Position numbers and translations under genes: made by a program
Shown: positions 22,451 through 34,700 of the stretch, piece by piece
Position numbering within the stretch: the first letter of the stretch is position 1
Layout: every line of letters starts with the position of its first letter
Notes under the pieces: generated by a model
Databases searched by the model: none
What the model was told of the DNA's origin: nothing
The model's input: only the letters and a program-made list of their open reading frames with translations
Source: Blasia pusilla
Taxonomy: Eukaryota > Marchantiophyta > Marchantiopsida > Blasiales
DNA: 64,000 bases
Assembly (NCBI GenBank): GCA_050084515.1
Contig: CM114273.1
Location: 18,910,001-18,974,000, forward strand
Reading direction: 5' to 3'

Positions 22451-23677
22451 TTTTTCCGGAAATGCCTCCACCTATGTCCACGATGAATCGCTTGATCAGT
22501 CGCCTTGCTGATGTCGAGATGAGTTGCCTTGATGGGTAGCTCGAATCATCTTACGATCGTTCAGTCGAATTGTCTCGCTCTTGTTCGGTCGAACCGTCTT
22601 GCTCTCGTTCCCTCGTATCGACTTGCCGTGTGAAACGCCCCTTGGTATCTGATCAACTGCTGCGCGGGAGAGTGAGGAATGGAGATCGCAAAATGAGAAA
22701 CCGGAAATGAGCGATTTTTGCCCTATTTATACTTTTCTAGCCGTTGGGCTGACCATTGGGTCCCGTCGTCCTTTCGACGGCGACGTGCCGGAGGTTACGG
22801 AAGTCCGGAGGTGAAAAATGGCAACCTGTCGGACTCTGACAGGTTGCGCGCCTCCGCCGTCCTGGGTATGTCGCCATGTGCATGAGCAACCCATCGGGGA
22901 CCGATGGGTTCAGCGCCTCCATCATCTTCGGACAAGAACGCGAGGTACCCGTGCAACCCGTCGGAGACCGACATGTTGCGCGCCTCCACCGTGTTTGGGA
23001 CGGGAACGGGACGTACTCAGGAAATCCGTTGGAGACCGTTGGGTTGCACGCTTCCCTCTTCAAGGGTTAGAACGCGGGCTTCCCGCGCAACTCATCGGAG
23101 TCCGACAAGTTGCACACTTCCTTCATGTAAGCACCACAAGGCGAGGCCCTTGCGCAACCCGTTGGAGGGCGACGGGTTGCACGCCTTGCCGTCTTTGGGC
23201 AAATAGGTGCGGCACCCGCCAAACTTGTCGGAAACAGACGGTTTGCACGCCTTCGGCATCTTTGGGCAAGAAGGAGCGGTATCTGAGCAACTCGTCGGAG
23301 AGCGACGGGTTGCCAGCTTTGACCATGTTTGGCAGAAGCGTGCAATCCGTCCAAAGCCGACGGGTTGCAGGCTTCGGATAGCTTGTGGAAATTATTGAGT
23401 TACCAGGACTCCGACGGGTTCCAACAAAATGAAGTGTGCTTCGCAACCCACGTCTCTGCTTCCCAAATCCGGTAACACATTGCAATAGAATTGAATGTGT
23501 CGCAACAGAATTGGATCCATTGTGTCAGACAATGTCACCTACCGAATTCATCTTGTCAGTAAAAATCTATCAGGAGTATCTGTTTTCCTATTCACTATAA
23601 ATTAAAAATTCTCATTCTCATTCTCATTCTCATTCTCTTTTTCATTCTCACCCTCCTCCTATACGAAATTTCTGGGA
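22451..23677. promoter_or_regulatory. T1: bidirectional promoter region
   Basis: About 1.2 kb separates the ATGs of the divergent genes. Gene 2 has a TATA box GTATAAATAGGG on the minus strand (22720-22731), 270 bp before its ATG. Gene 1 has CTATAAATTA on the plus strand (23595-23604), followed by a pyrimidine-rich (ATTCTC)n leader (23607-23650) and an ATG at 23678. Both TATA sites recur at equivalent places in T2, T3 and T5. Between them, 22815-23440 holds about ten palindromes spaced roughly 60 bp. Confidence 0.8.
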
Positions 23678-26600
23678 ATGGATAATTATGTTAAGCTCAC
23701 TTGTGGCAGTCATCTGGCGGCCCTTCCTCAATCAGAAATCATTTGACCCCAAGCTCGTGAGTCTTTCATAGCAGTGGATGAAAATTTTGTCTGTTCGATT
23801 TCTTCTCCAAATTGGAACCATCTTTGTATCCAAAGATGTTAGGGTGGACGATACGGAAGACATAATAGGTGAGACGGTCCAGCCAGTGACCTCAGACCGT
23901 AAAGTATGGAATCTCCTACCTCTAGCAAATGGTCAATACAGAGTTTACGGCCTGCCCCTGAATTCGTCTGTTTCCCAAGTAGACGGTCCAGAATTTCCTA
24001 GTGCTCTAAGCTCTACGTTTGCAACTCCAAGCTCTGCAGATCCGGCTTCGTCTCCAACTTCACACGCTCGTATCAATGTTCTTCCTGAAGAGATTCCAGA
24101 TGTTATCAACCTAAGTGGATCCGTCGGACACCAACCGGGCCCTCTGTGCGCCTACTCGTTCCTCTTGCAAGTATCAGGCAATAGTTTGCTTTCGTCTCTG
24201 CCCTTGAAAATTTTCAAGCACATTCTTGTCGATTTTAGCCGCGCCACGTCACGATGGTAATTGCATTTTTGAGTTGCCTCCACTTGCTGCTCCTGCTCAA
24301 AAGAAGGATGGAGGACGCCTGAAGGGTATGGATAGAAAGTCTGATTGTCATCGATGGTGCAGGCTTCAACGAACCAATGCTTCAATTCCAGATGGTCCTT
24401 GGATTGTCTCCCGCCGCCAATGTGTGGGAGCCTTGGAGTGTAGAAGTCCAACATGCCCGTATCTAGAGCGCAACGGGCGAGTCAATACATCGCAATTCCC
24501 CCCAAAGAATGCAGAAACTCCATACGAGGTCGGTGCCACCATACCGCCGGGAGGCCATCGATATCCTCATTGTCAGGCATTGCCCTTCTACGTTGGAGCG
24601 TGTCCTGCATACATATTTTTCATTGTCCACGACTTGGGCTCCACGTCAGAGTACACAAGGCTGGCAGTTCATGTTGGCTCCCACACTCATCCTGTGACCG
24701 ATGCAATTCAGAGACACATCAAGGAGGATGTGGCGAAGAAAGTAGCCGAGGTCTACAGAAACTCTCTGGGTTCAAAGCCCGGAGTGATCCAGCTCACAAC
24801 GGCATCACAAATTTATGAACAATTGCTTGGAATCCCTGGACAGGGCGAGATCATGGCGGTTGAGGAGAAACAACTCTGGGAAAATCTCGCATTTCTCGCT
24901 GATCCTGAATGCTTCCGGAATTTGCTACGTCAAATACGAGTTCTGGATGGAAAGACGGCCGAAATGGATGCCATCGCCAGAATCAAGGCCAACTCAGATT
25001 TCCATTCATTCAGAGATGGCAGTTCATGGGCCAAGGAGGCGAGGGATCCAGGGCCTATGTCTTCAAAATGTCAACGACAGGTCCGTCAAGTGGCCTCGAT
25101 CTTATAGATCGAATGAGGGAAGGGGAAGATCTTTACGGGAGTTGGGTAAGCTTTGATATTTGCTACAGAGTGTTGAACAGATGGTTGACGATGGGTGCTC
25201 ATGTTTATGACCATGTGGAGAAGGGAAAGGTCGGATGCTTTCCATTGGCAACAGTTTGTGACCCGGTACACCAAATCTTGCATCAAGGAGAATAAGAGGA
25301 CAGAGCATGTCACTCTACTCCAACGTTGCAAGGACAGCAAAACCTTGAAGCAGGCCATGGAATGCCAAGAAGAACTTCATGGGTGGTGGAGGAAGCATGC
25401 GATTGAGGGGAAGTACAAAGAGTTGTGCTCTTGGTTGAGTTGGTGGACTGTACGTATGAGACAATGGGGAAAATTCATGCGGCAGGTGAGTTCACTATTT
25501 TGTCTTGTCAAGCTCACGCTGAGAATTGTTTGTAAAGTTGTAGCTCAGGGTGAGAATCGTGGGAACTATAGGGATTTCAAACAGAAGAAGCCAAGCAAGC
25601 TGTCGGATGCGACGAGTTGCCCGAGTGTGCAACCCGTCGGGACCCAACGGGTCACAGAGTCGTTCATGGGATGCCTTGGCCTTGCAACCCATCTGGTTCC
25701 GACGGGTTGCAGTAGGTGGGTTTAAGGTTACAACACGTCGGGACCCGACGGGTCGCAGAGTCGTTCATGGGATGCCTCGGGCCTGCAATCCGTCTGGTTC
25801 CGACAAGTGGCTTATTTCTTTGACTCCTGAGTTATTTTCGTTCCCTTCTAACATTGCCGTTGAGGTGTTGATTGAACGTTCATGAAAATGCCCTCTGCCC
25901 CAACACAAGTGGAGCAGAAAGTGTTCATTCCTCTTGGAGGTCGTCACAAGCATGCCAATGAATTTCACTTGTGGAGGCATGCCAACAAGACCAAGCAAGA
26001 GCAATGCTACATTCTGCAGCATCCCATATCTTCCTCACAAAAGGCATAACAAAAGGAAAGGGGCCGTCGATCTACGAGCTCTATGTCGTATGGCCGTGAG
26101 ATCCGGTGATGAAAAATGTATGTGGAAGCCTTCAACCGGTCGTAGTCAGAACTCCACTCGAGAAAGACGTACACATTGGTGGGGATATTCGTGGGCGGGT
26201 TTCAAGACGCCCCATGAGATGGTGGTAGAGCAGTTTGAACGAGACTCGTGGAGACCAAATAAGTATCTTGACTTCAGCTGAAGAGGCAACATCGAGGAAC
26301 AAATCCGGTGATTGATTTGGATGAGGAAATTACACCGCCAGTATTCGGGGACCCCGGACCCGTCCCAAATCCGTGATGGAGTTACTTCTCCAAAATCAGT
26401 GAATGTTTTATTTCAAAGCCCTCCGTTGTTGGAAGTTCGCAACATCCCGCCACCGGGTGGTTCAACAATATGGGATTCCGGTAATGGAGGTGGATTGCAA
26501 CCTAAAATGGTGGCATATATCTCGGAGCAACCCAGACGTGGACCCCCTGGGCAGGCAGATCTCGATGGCATTAGGAGAGCATGCGGCACTTTCCTAAATA

Positions 26601-26790
26601 AGAATCAGACAAGGATCTGGACGACCTCTGCCTGGGTTTTGGGGACTCAAAACCTTTGATCGTTTCACGAGGACCGGGATCAATTGAAGTACTTCTTCCG
26701 CCCAAATAAATCTTGCGCTCGGAAGTCTTATCCGTGCCATTGAGCTCCCGGAATACCCCACGATTTGGCCCATCGCCGCAGTACGAATCG
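23678..26790 (+). pseudogene. T1 gene 1, 5' part: MULE-type transposase with GCM/WRKY-like zinc finger
   Basis: ATG at 23678 (MDNYVKLTCGSHLAAL), conserved in T2, T3 and T5. After an N-terminal region with unclear splicing, 24226-25107 is a 293-codon open frame. It carries RRQCVGALECRSPTC, then PHC (CPHC in T2), CPAYIFFIVHD and HVGSHTHP. Paired cysteines ending in H-x-H are the pattern of WRKY-GCM1-type zinc fingers seen in MULE-like transposases. A 1-bp loss near 25000 shifts the frame. At about 25220 a deletion of some 210 bp between GAGAAGGGA-like repeats removes the FMADNA catalytic block that T2 keeps. AFHW (DAFHWQQF) follows, then a GT-AG intron with palindromes (from about 25486), then the exon with HIFLTKGITK-like sequence. 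T2 interrupts the gene at 26790; the 3' end is at 50409-50964. Confidence 0.78.
25595..25810. repeat. Palindromes in intron of T1 gene 1
   Basis: Three to four copies, mostly with centre GGGACCC or GGTTCC. They show that gene 1's intron carries the same elements as gene 2's introns. Confidence 0.85.
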
Positions 26791-27239
26791 GAAAGGTGGT
26801 ATTCGACAGAGAGAGTAAGAGAGGAGAGGAAGAGAGGAAGAGAGGAGAGTCTCTCTTCAAAAAAAAAGGCCAAATCCGCCTCCTCTCTTCAAAACTTTTT
26901 GACATATTTGAGATTTTTGTTTGCTTTAAAATTCAGGAAATCTTTAGAAGAGAGTATTTAGTGGTCCACATTTGGCCCTTAAAAAACCTCCTCTTTCCTG
27001 GGGGCGAGAAAAAAGGAGACATCATAAGACCACCCTAAACATTTTTCCATCACTCTCCATGTGAGCCTAAGTTTCTTAACATTCCCTGTCTCGGTCAACA
27101 AAAAGCAGTGCCCTTGGTATTTTTGTTGGAGGACCACCCGGATGGGTACCTCTCTTTGCAGGATTGTTGCATCATGGCCTCCCCTAAATTGCCCCATAAC
27201 CAACTTTTCATCGGTTATGAATGGTGTCTGCTTAAGACC

Positions 27240-28105
27240 AACTTTCGAAATGTGAACAAATCAGATCCTAAGGCCGAGAAACCGAGAAGTCGCACCCTCC
27301 CAACCCGTAAGAAAGCTCACCATAAGAAAGGAAAAAATTTTTAGAAGTGATTTTCTTCCACCCCGCACCCCACGACAATCTAACGGGTTGGGAATCCAAA
27401 ATGGCAATCCGGACGGGTAGTAGGAATCTGCACATTTTAGACAAGAAAAGAAGCCTACAATTGGTTGGACGAATGAAGGGGAACGAGCCAAAAGTCAAGA
27501 AGCCCGCCACAATGCGTCGGTTGGTCTCACTGGGATAGAGTCCGATCACTCAAGCAATCAACCCGCCGGAACCGGCTGGTTTCGAAATGGTTAAAAAGTT
27601 GCAAGTGGGCAAAAAAGAAAAAGTCGGATTCATACGGGTTGCATTGTAATTCTAAGTAGCTAAAAGAACACAATCCACAAGTCCAAAAACATATTCCAGC
27701 AAACTTTTACAAAATCCATTATGGGTTGAAAAAATCTCGTCCTTTATTACCTCCGAAGGAACCTCGGAAATGTAGATTTCACCTAGTCTATGATTTCTTC
27801 ACCCTTGTCATCTACAAATTTACTCTTAACTCTCCTCGGTGACAGTACCAAAGGAATGTCCTGGGATTCAAGTGGCTCCTCTGGCCGATTGTAGACGGGG
27901 ATCGAAAATGTTGGCGAATTCGAGAGCCTTGGCCCCCCCCTAGGTACACCATAATGGTCCCATGTAACCTGTCTCGAGTCCCACCGCCTTCCTCGGCAAA
28001 AGAGATACCTTGTACGCCTCGCAATGTGACACCCATCCAAGATCAATATCCGCTCCGCCCCGATAATACCATTATGGCAACCGCACAGGTAGAAGGAGTC
28101 CAACA
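27240..28105 (-). repeat. T2: second 3' module
   Basis: Equivalent of T1's duplicated module: the frame GCHNGI...GCHIARRT, WDSRQVTWDHYGVPRGG, PTFSIPVYNRPEEPL and VDDKGEEIID before a stop. The 27458-27482 segment (ACGAATGAAGG) is the intact version of the site where the LTR element inserted in T3. Confidence 0.65.
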
Positions 28106-29154
28106 CGTCTGAGAGAAGAAAAGAAGCCTACGCATGCCTTTACCAGTTGAGGGGAAGGTGCCAAGGGAAGAAGCTCGCCAGACTGCCTCTTAAGTTGGAC
28201 CAACAGGGAAAGGGTCCGATCAGGCAACTGTCGAACACAAGGTTGCCCGGAGGTGGTAAAAAGGGTGCAAAGTGGTCAAAAGCGAAAAAGTTGCAAGGAG
28301 GAGAAATCCGACGAGTTGCAGATGGTCATAAAGTGAAAGTTGCAAGCAGGGAGAAATCCAACGGGTTGCAAAATAGAAGTCCGTGGAGTACATAGACGAT
28401 CACATTCGAAAAGACAAAAAATGATCAGCAAACATTTACAAGCACCACCATCGATCGAAAAAATCTTCTGCTTTATATCATCCGAAAAAATCTCGGAACT
28501 GTACATTTGATCTATTCTATGAAATCTTTGCCTCATTATCAAAAACTCCCTACTCCAAACGCCAAAGTTTTGGTCGTTGAGTTCTTTGAACTCACTCGTC
28601 ATCGCCTGGAGAGCTCTTGCAAAATCACTTTCGGCCTTGCCCTCCCGATTTTGGGAATCGTTGGAAGTGATGATGGAGTCACTACCAAGGGTGGCTCTGA
28701 ACCGGAGTTCTCGGCTTCGTGGAGAGTTGTAGGCCCCAATGAGCTTTTCGATTTCGCTTTGCCTCTTTGCAAAGGTCAAACAGTTCTTGCCTTCCTCGAG
28801 GCGTAGAATGTTCTCGCCACTCGCCAGCGCCTTTGATACTTGCCCCTGAAAGTCCCACTAAGTCAAACACCAAGTCACCCGGCCTTGAGCAGAGCTCGAT
28901 GAGCGCTTGCATCGGGTGGCGACTTTTTCCTTCCTCCCGTATGGGGTCTTGTTTGCATGTAAATTCCTGGGGAATTGTACAAACTATCTAAGTCAGACTC
29001 ATTCGAGCATGGATCCAAAGATCTTGGATCTTGAACACCTTGAAATTGTCGGGGCGAAGCAAAGAGAGGGGAGTGGTCCATCTCAGAATCAAAGACGCGT
29101 TGGAAACAATGTTAGAAACTAAAGAAGTCTCCTTGAGAACATTTTCAAACTGAC

Positions 29155-29525
29155 TTTGATCAATTGAGTCCGACGGGTTGTTTTGTCCCGACCAACCCGT
29201 CGCCTTCTTCCGACGTGTTGGTCGTGACAAAACAACCCGCCGGGCTCCGCTTTTTTGTCCGTGAGCAACCCGCCGGAAGGCGGCGGGTTGTTGGCCTAGA
29301 GCAGCCCATGCTCGCCGAGAGAAACCCGCCGCTATCGACGGGTTGCATCCAAAACCAAAATCAACGGGAAAAACCAGCAATCGCAACCCGCCGGGTTCCG
29401 ACGGTTGTAGGTACACCTCGTTTTCCCTGGATGGGAAAGATGCAACCGGTCGGAAACCGACGGGTTGCTCTCAACCGAGCATGGGTCGCTTTGAGCAACC
29501 CGTCGCCTTCCGACGGGTTGCTCAC
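29155..29525. repeat. Palindrome cluster in intron 3 of T2 gene 2
   Basis: About eight copies matching the T1 intron 3 set in order and centre, but several have CGCCGG in one arm where T1 has CGTCGG. Confidence 0.88.
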
Positions 29526-31569
29526 GGACAAAAACCCAGATTGACTCTCATTATACACATCATTAAAATATAATTGAAATTATAGTACAAGAATTGAGCC
29601 TTACCCAAATCGACTCGGGATCGGAGTGGGTACTGCTTTTTTATGATCCACGACAGCCGTCCTCCACTTTAGCGACCTCTTGATGCACATGAGGTTGAAG
29701 AGCTTGTCCTCGCCCCTCCTCCAACACCAAGAAGCAGCCCCTCGCCACTCAGATAGGCGTCTACAAAGGAGAACAAAAGTGCAACTGGTCATAAGAGAGC
29801 GGCACATTCCACTCAAGTACCTCGTCCGACGGATTTCGCCCCAAAGTCGCAACCCCGAGGGCAGATCGGCGATCAAGAGATCCACCGCAACCTCTTCGAC
29901 CACTCCATTCACCGCCCGGCAGCGTGCCCGCTGCTGGAGCTTCCGCCCGGGGCGTTGTCAATTTTTTGATGTCTGGTGTCAACGCTTGAGAATCAAGCTC
30001 TTCACTCATCCAAGAAAGGAGTGAATCAAGGAGGACGCTTGTCCGGTCGTTGTTTGTCTTTGTCTTCCCAAGGATGATGGGTGATTCTCCTTGGGACAAC
30101 CGGCACCTCTCGCGCTCCGCTTCTCCCTAGCCAAGGGACGGCTTGTCTTGGGGTTTCTATGACCTCGATTCGTGGCGTTTTTTCGCCGAGGACCTGGTCC
30201 GACCTCTCTCCCCGCCGCCCGACGATTCCGCCTGCCTTGAATCTTCAGCCTCTCTTTGGGAAGACTCGCCTCTGAATTTTTCCCCCTCGCTTTGCCTTTG
30301 AGACCCTGTGGATTTGTCTTTGGTCAGGCGCGGACCTTGGAAGCCAACTCACTTGTCTCGTGGGCCTGCTTCTTCGCAGATCTCCTCCAAAGAAGTCTTC
30401 AGCCGACAAAATTGGGGATGTCGCCTTGTCCCGAGGCCATTGCATCATGAAGCACTCGTAAGTCCTTATCCGTGATGTCTTCAGGGTTGAAGTTGAGCCA
30501 AATGGGGCAATTCTCCACCTCCCAATCGGACATGCCGCCCCATCTCCACGTCGCACATGGAGAATGTCTCTCGCATCCGGCGGGCCCACAATTTCAAGGC
30601 TACCGTAATTTTCCCCATGTACTGCGTTTTACACTGGACGAGGTACCAAGACCATCCATTGGGCAAGCTTTTAGTTGAACAATCGGCCGTCGCTCCTATA
30701 GATCTCGCTTCTTCTTCGCTTGATCCCGCTTTGTTCCCCTCTACTTTTCGCCAAGCTCGCCTAAGGGAGGACGCAAACCTTGAACATGGTCTTGAATCCC
30801 GGGTTTTTGGTTGGCTTGTCCGGATGTCATCGAGCCAAACTCAAATCTCCGTAACTTTCAAGGTTTGCTTCGCGGAATGGGCTCTAATCTTTGAGCTCCG
30901 CTGCGCATCGGCCCAAAGACGGACTTCCCGATTACCCGCAACGCGCCCCTAACGACCATTCGTAGCCAATGCAAGATCATCGGATCGACACACCCGAGGA
31001 TGGTGTGTCGCCTCTTGTGGGCCTCAGGCCTCGAGACTGATTTTCATCGCTTGTATCCTCCTAAACTCGCTTATCATGGACAACGCAAACCGATGCACGC
31101 GATCCAAAGAACACTTTCTCCCCAATCCCACCATGCGGATCTTCATCCCTCTTCCTGGCGCTTGATAATCGCGGCTCCTTGTAGAACTCCCGCACCAAGT
31201 TCGGGTTGAGAATGCCGATGTATCGATGCATCTTGCTCGCGTGTATTTTGTTGCAGCCAATCGGCAGCTTGATGAATTTGGCGTGCTCGTGACGCAGACC
31301 TTTCTCCTCCGCTCCGGCTCCTCCAAAGGGCGCTTTTTCGCGGCCTGTATCTTCGACCAGCAAAGGATGGTTACGGCTGCATCTTGAGAAATAAACTTAT
31401 TTGCCCAAGTTTTCTTCTTAATCTGAGCACCCTTTGCAAGCATCTGATTGACGAGGGCATCGCCAAGAACCCCTTGACTTCCAGGGTGCGTCGTAAGCAC
31501 CTTCTCACCCGACGCAGCGATCCCGGATATGGTAGGTGAGATTCCCTCCAATACAATCTCGCACATCCA

Positions 31570-31935
31570 AACTCAACCCGTCAGGAAATTACATGGGTTC
31601 TCGCGAACCCGCCGGACTCGACGGGTCGCCGAGCTCAAGGTCGGATTCTAGCAACGAAAATGATGCAACCCGTCGGAGTCCGACGGATTGCATTCAGATT
31701 TTCTAATGCCTGGTAAGCAAACCGTCGGTGTCCGACGGTTTGCTTTGGGCCAAAAACTAGTTAAATCTATGGTCAATCAAACAAGTCGTCGGAGTCCGAC
31801 GAGTTGCAATCTTAAAAACATCCAAAAAAGTGTGAAGTCGAGCAACCCGCCGGAGTCCGACGAAGTTGCTTTTGGCAAAAACAAACCTAACCCATTCATC
31901 AATCGAGCAACTTGTTGGAGTCCAACGAAGGCAAA
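31570..31935. repeat. Palindrome array in intron 2 of T2 gene 2
   Basis: Shortened version of T1's array, about six copies. One at 31720-31742 has both arms altered (AAACCGTCGG with CCGACGGTTT). Confidence 0.88.
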
Positions 31936-33097
31936 AAAGTGTTAAAGATACTCACGTGTTCATGGCATGCATTGCCATCTCCACCGCCGCCATGTGATGA
32001 GGGTATGGGTGAAGGACCACCGCCTTCACGCAGAAATGTGCCTCCAATGAGTTGGGCCGCTCCTCCCAAACTTGGTCCACGCCATGAACCGTGATTTCCA
32101 TCCCAAATGAAGAAATGCAGATTCCTCATCCACTGAATTCCGTGCCTCAACTTGCCTTCTGAAATCCTGGTCTCGCATCCTCCACGTGTCGAAAGCTCTT
32201 CCAAGTCCTCCTCGGTAAAAGAGCTTGGGTTCCATGCTTGTCCTAAGGCTGAACATAGAAGGGAGGAAAGTTGTCGACGAGGGATCGCCACGATTATTTA
32301 AGTGCTTCCAAGCGATGTCCTTGTCGGACCTGAATTTTCATGGACGTATTCCCATGAATCGGCAGAGTGGAATCTCATGAAGGGCATTGTGGCCTCCATG
32401 AGTGCCATCCGCTTTACCACCTATCGAACCGGGACAAGAGGAATAAGCTACAGTCCTCCTCGAAATCCCAATGAATTGCAATTCACATATTTCAAAACCT
32501 AACCTCTTTACCCGCCGAAAATGGGGTCGGTTTTGACCAAATCGGAGACCATTGTCCGCAAATCGACCGGGAGGGCTCCGATCCGATAGAGGTCGATTTG
32601 TCCTCCGCCGGGCTTGAGTCAAGAATGACCGCTCCGGCTTCTTCGCCATGTCCACCATCTCCACGTTGGCGGTCCTCATGACCTCGTGCCATCGATTTCA
32701 ACCGGGCGTTTCCACTATGTTGATTGTGTCCCCGGACTTCGTGGGGACATTTCCACATCTCAACACTTTGCGGTTGGACGGCCGGGCTATCGCCAATGGC
32801 TATTGCTTTTTCCTCCTCGCTTTAGCCAATTCTCGCCTCTCACCGACGCCCAGACGCTTCTTCTCTTTTGTCGGCGATCCTTTTCTTCAAGGCCTGGCGA
32901 CGCCTCGGCCTCTCAAGGCCCTGCTTATCTAGCGCCTCTTGAACACGCCTCGCAAGAAGCTCATGGTTGTGCATCTCCGCTTCCTTTCCCCTTTCCTCGC
33001 TGCCTAATTTCAAAATGAGGAGAAGGTGACGCAGAGTCCTAATGGACTTCGGAGTGAAGCTCCTAGACTTGTTGGCTTGTGATTTTTTCCTCTTCAT

Positions 33098-34250
33098 TTT
33101 TTTCCGAAATGCCTTCACCTATGTTTTATTGAATCCCTTGATCAGTCGCCTTGCTGATGTCGAGATGGGAGCTCAATCGCTTTGATGGGTAGCTCGAATC
33201 CCCGCCGATCTCTCGCCGTAATCGTCTCTAATTGTCGCTTGGTCGAATGGTCTCGCCTCGCTCCCCTCCTATCGACTCGCGATGTGTCGTGTGTGAAATG
33301 CCCCTTTATATCCGATGCCGCCGCGCGTAGAGTGAGGAATGAAGATCGCGAAATGAGAAACCGGAAATGAGCGATTTCGCCCTATTTATACTTTTCAGCC
33401 GTTGGCTGACCGTTGGGTCCCGCTGCCCTTTCGACGGCGACGTGCCGGATATTACGGAAGTCCGAACGTGAAAAATGGCAACCCGTCGGAGTCCGACAAG
33501 TTGCATGGCTCCGCCATCCTAGGTACATCGCCACGTGCGCGAGCAACCCGTCGGAGACCAACGGGTTGAGCGCCTCCATCGTCTTTGGAAAAGAACGCGA
33601 GGTACCCGCGCAACCCATCGGAGATCGACATGTTGCGCGCCTCCGCCGTGTTTGGGACGGGAACGGGACGTATCTTGGGCGATCCATCGGAGACCGTTGG
33701 GTTGCACGCATCCCTCATCAAGGGTTAAGAACAAGGGCTTCCGTGCAAGTCGCCGGAGTCCGATGGTCGCACCACAAAGGCGAGGCCCTTGCGCAACCCG
33801 TTGGAGGGCGACGGGTTGCACGCCTCGCCGTCTTTGGGCTAAAAGGCGATGCACCCGCGGAACTCATCCGGATCAGACGGTTTGCACGCCTCCGGCATCT
33901 TCGGGCAAGAAGGAGCGGTATCCGAGCAACTCGTCAGAGAGCGACGGGTTGCTCGCTTCGACAATGTTTAACAGCAGCGTGCAACCCATTTGATGCCAAA
34001 CGGGTTGCGGGTTAGCCGGGTAATTTTGAGTTACCAGGACTTGACGAGTTCCAAGTGTGATGCGCAACCCACGCTTCCCAAACCGTAACATATTGCAAGA
34101 ATTTGAATGTGTTATGCATTGGATCCATTGTGTCGACAATGTCACCCACCGAATTCATCTTGTCAAGAAAATCATCAGAGTATATGTTTCCTATTCACTA
34201 TAAATTAAATATTCTCATTCTCAGTCTCCTCCCGTTGGAATCTTCTTGGA
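33098..34250. promoter_or_regulatory. T2: bidirectional promoter region
   Basis: TATA for gene 2 at 33380-33391 (minus, GTATAAATAGGG) and for gene 1 at 34198-34207 (CTATAAATTA), with a short ATTCTC leader. About eight palindromes lie between 33475 and 34060, in the same order as in T1. Confidence 0.78.
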
Positions 34251-34550
34251 ATGGATAATTATGTTAAGCTCACTTGTGGCAGTCATCTGGCGGCCCTCCC
34301 TCAATCGGAAATCATTCAACCCCAAAGAATGCAGAAACTCCATACGAGGTCGGTGCCACCATACCGCCGGGAGGCCATCGATGTCCTCATTGTCAGGCAT
34401 TGCCCTTTTGCGTTGGAGCGTGTCCTGCATACATATTTTTCATTGTCCACGACTTGGGCTCCACGTCAGAGTATACAAGGTTGGCTGTCCATGTTGGCTC
34501 CCACACTCATCCTGTGACCGATGCAATTCAAAGACACATCAAGGAGGATG
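34251..34550 (+). pseudogene. T2 gene 1, 5' part: transposase zinc-finger region
   Basis: ATG at 34251 with MDNYVKLTCGSHLAAL. After QSEII the sequence jumps to the CCAAAGAATGCAG stretch that in T1 lies about 750 bp downstream. The join lies in a shared CCCCAA, so a microhomology deletion removed the N-terminal region and the first cysteines. The finger then continues with CPHCQALPFCVGACP and HVGSHTHP, intact and with a cysteine that T1 has lost. It ends at HIKED where T3 is inserted; coding resumes at 48671. Confidence 0.8.
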
Positions 34551-34700
34551 AGGAGCGGTAAGAGGAGAGGAAGAGAGGAAGAGAGGAGAGAGGAAGAGAG
34601 GAGAGAGGAGAGAGGAAACTAGGGTCGACCGAAATAGATACTTTTTTTTAAGAGAGTTTCCGTTGGGTTGAAGAGAGGAAACTTTTTGTTTGAAATTTTT
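34551..34700 (+). repeat. T3: gene-1-side terminal inverted repeat and subterminal A/G-rich DNA
   Basis: GA-rich repeats, then CTAGGGTCGACCGAAATAG and a T-rich stretch. The same sequence in reverse closes T1 at about 51250-51356. Confidence 0.82.

Larger units (their letters stand above)
28512..33097 (-). pseudogene. T2 gene 2: ParB-methyltransferase homologue, heavily decayed
   Basis: Same exon layout as T1: ATG at 33097 (MKRKKSQANK), coiled-coil exon, ParB-like exon (about 31960-32420), middle exon (from 31555 to about 29605), motif I exon (to 29081) and short acidic exon ending 28512. Many small deletions and insertions break all exons. For example, the ParB exon reads HLGWKSRFMAW instead of DGNHR in the open frame, and exon 3 is split into frames of 60-180 codons. 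Motif IV survives as DLLIADLPSG. In the motif II region the bases encode Leu-Glu-Glu, unlike T1's Lys. A tail-like second module with VDDKGEEIID lies downstream (27783-28106). Confidence 0.72.

Noticed and set aside
22750-23480. Many 60-190 codon frames with repeated text such as NPSESDGLL or RRSPTGC
   Set aside because: They are translations of the palindromes in all six frames, occur in introns and promoters, and overlap on both strands.
23778-24260. 160-codon frame as an independent gene
   Set aside because: It is the N-terminal region of gene 1, conserved in T3 and T5 and continuous with the zinc-finger exon after a frame change.
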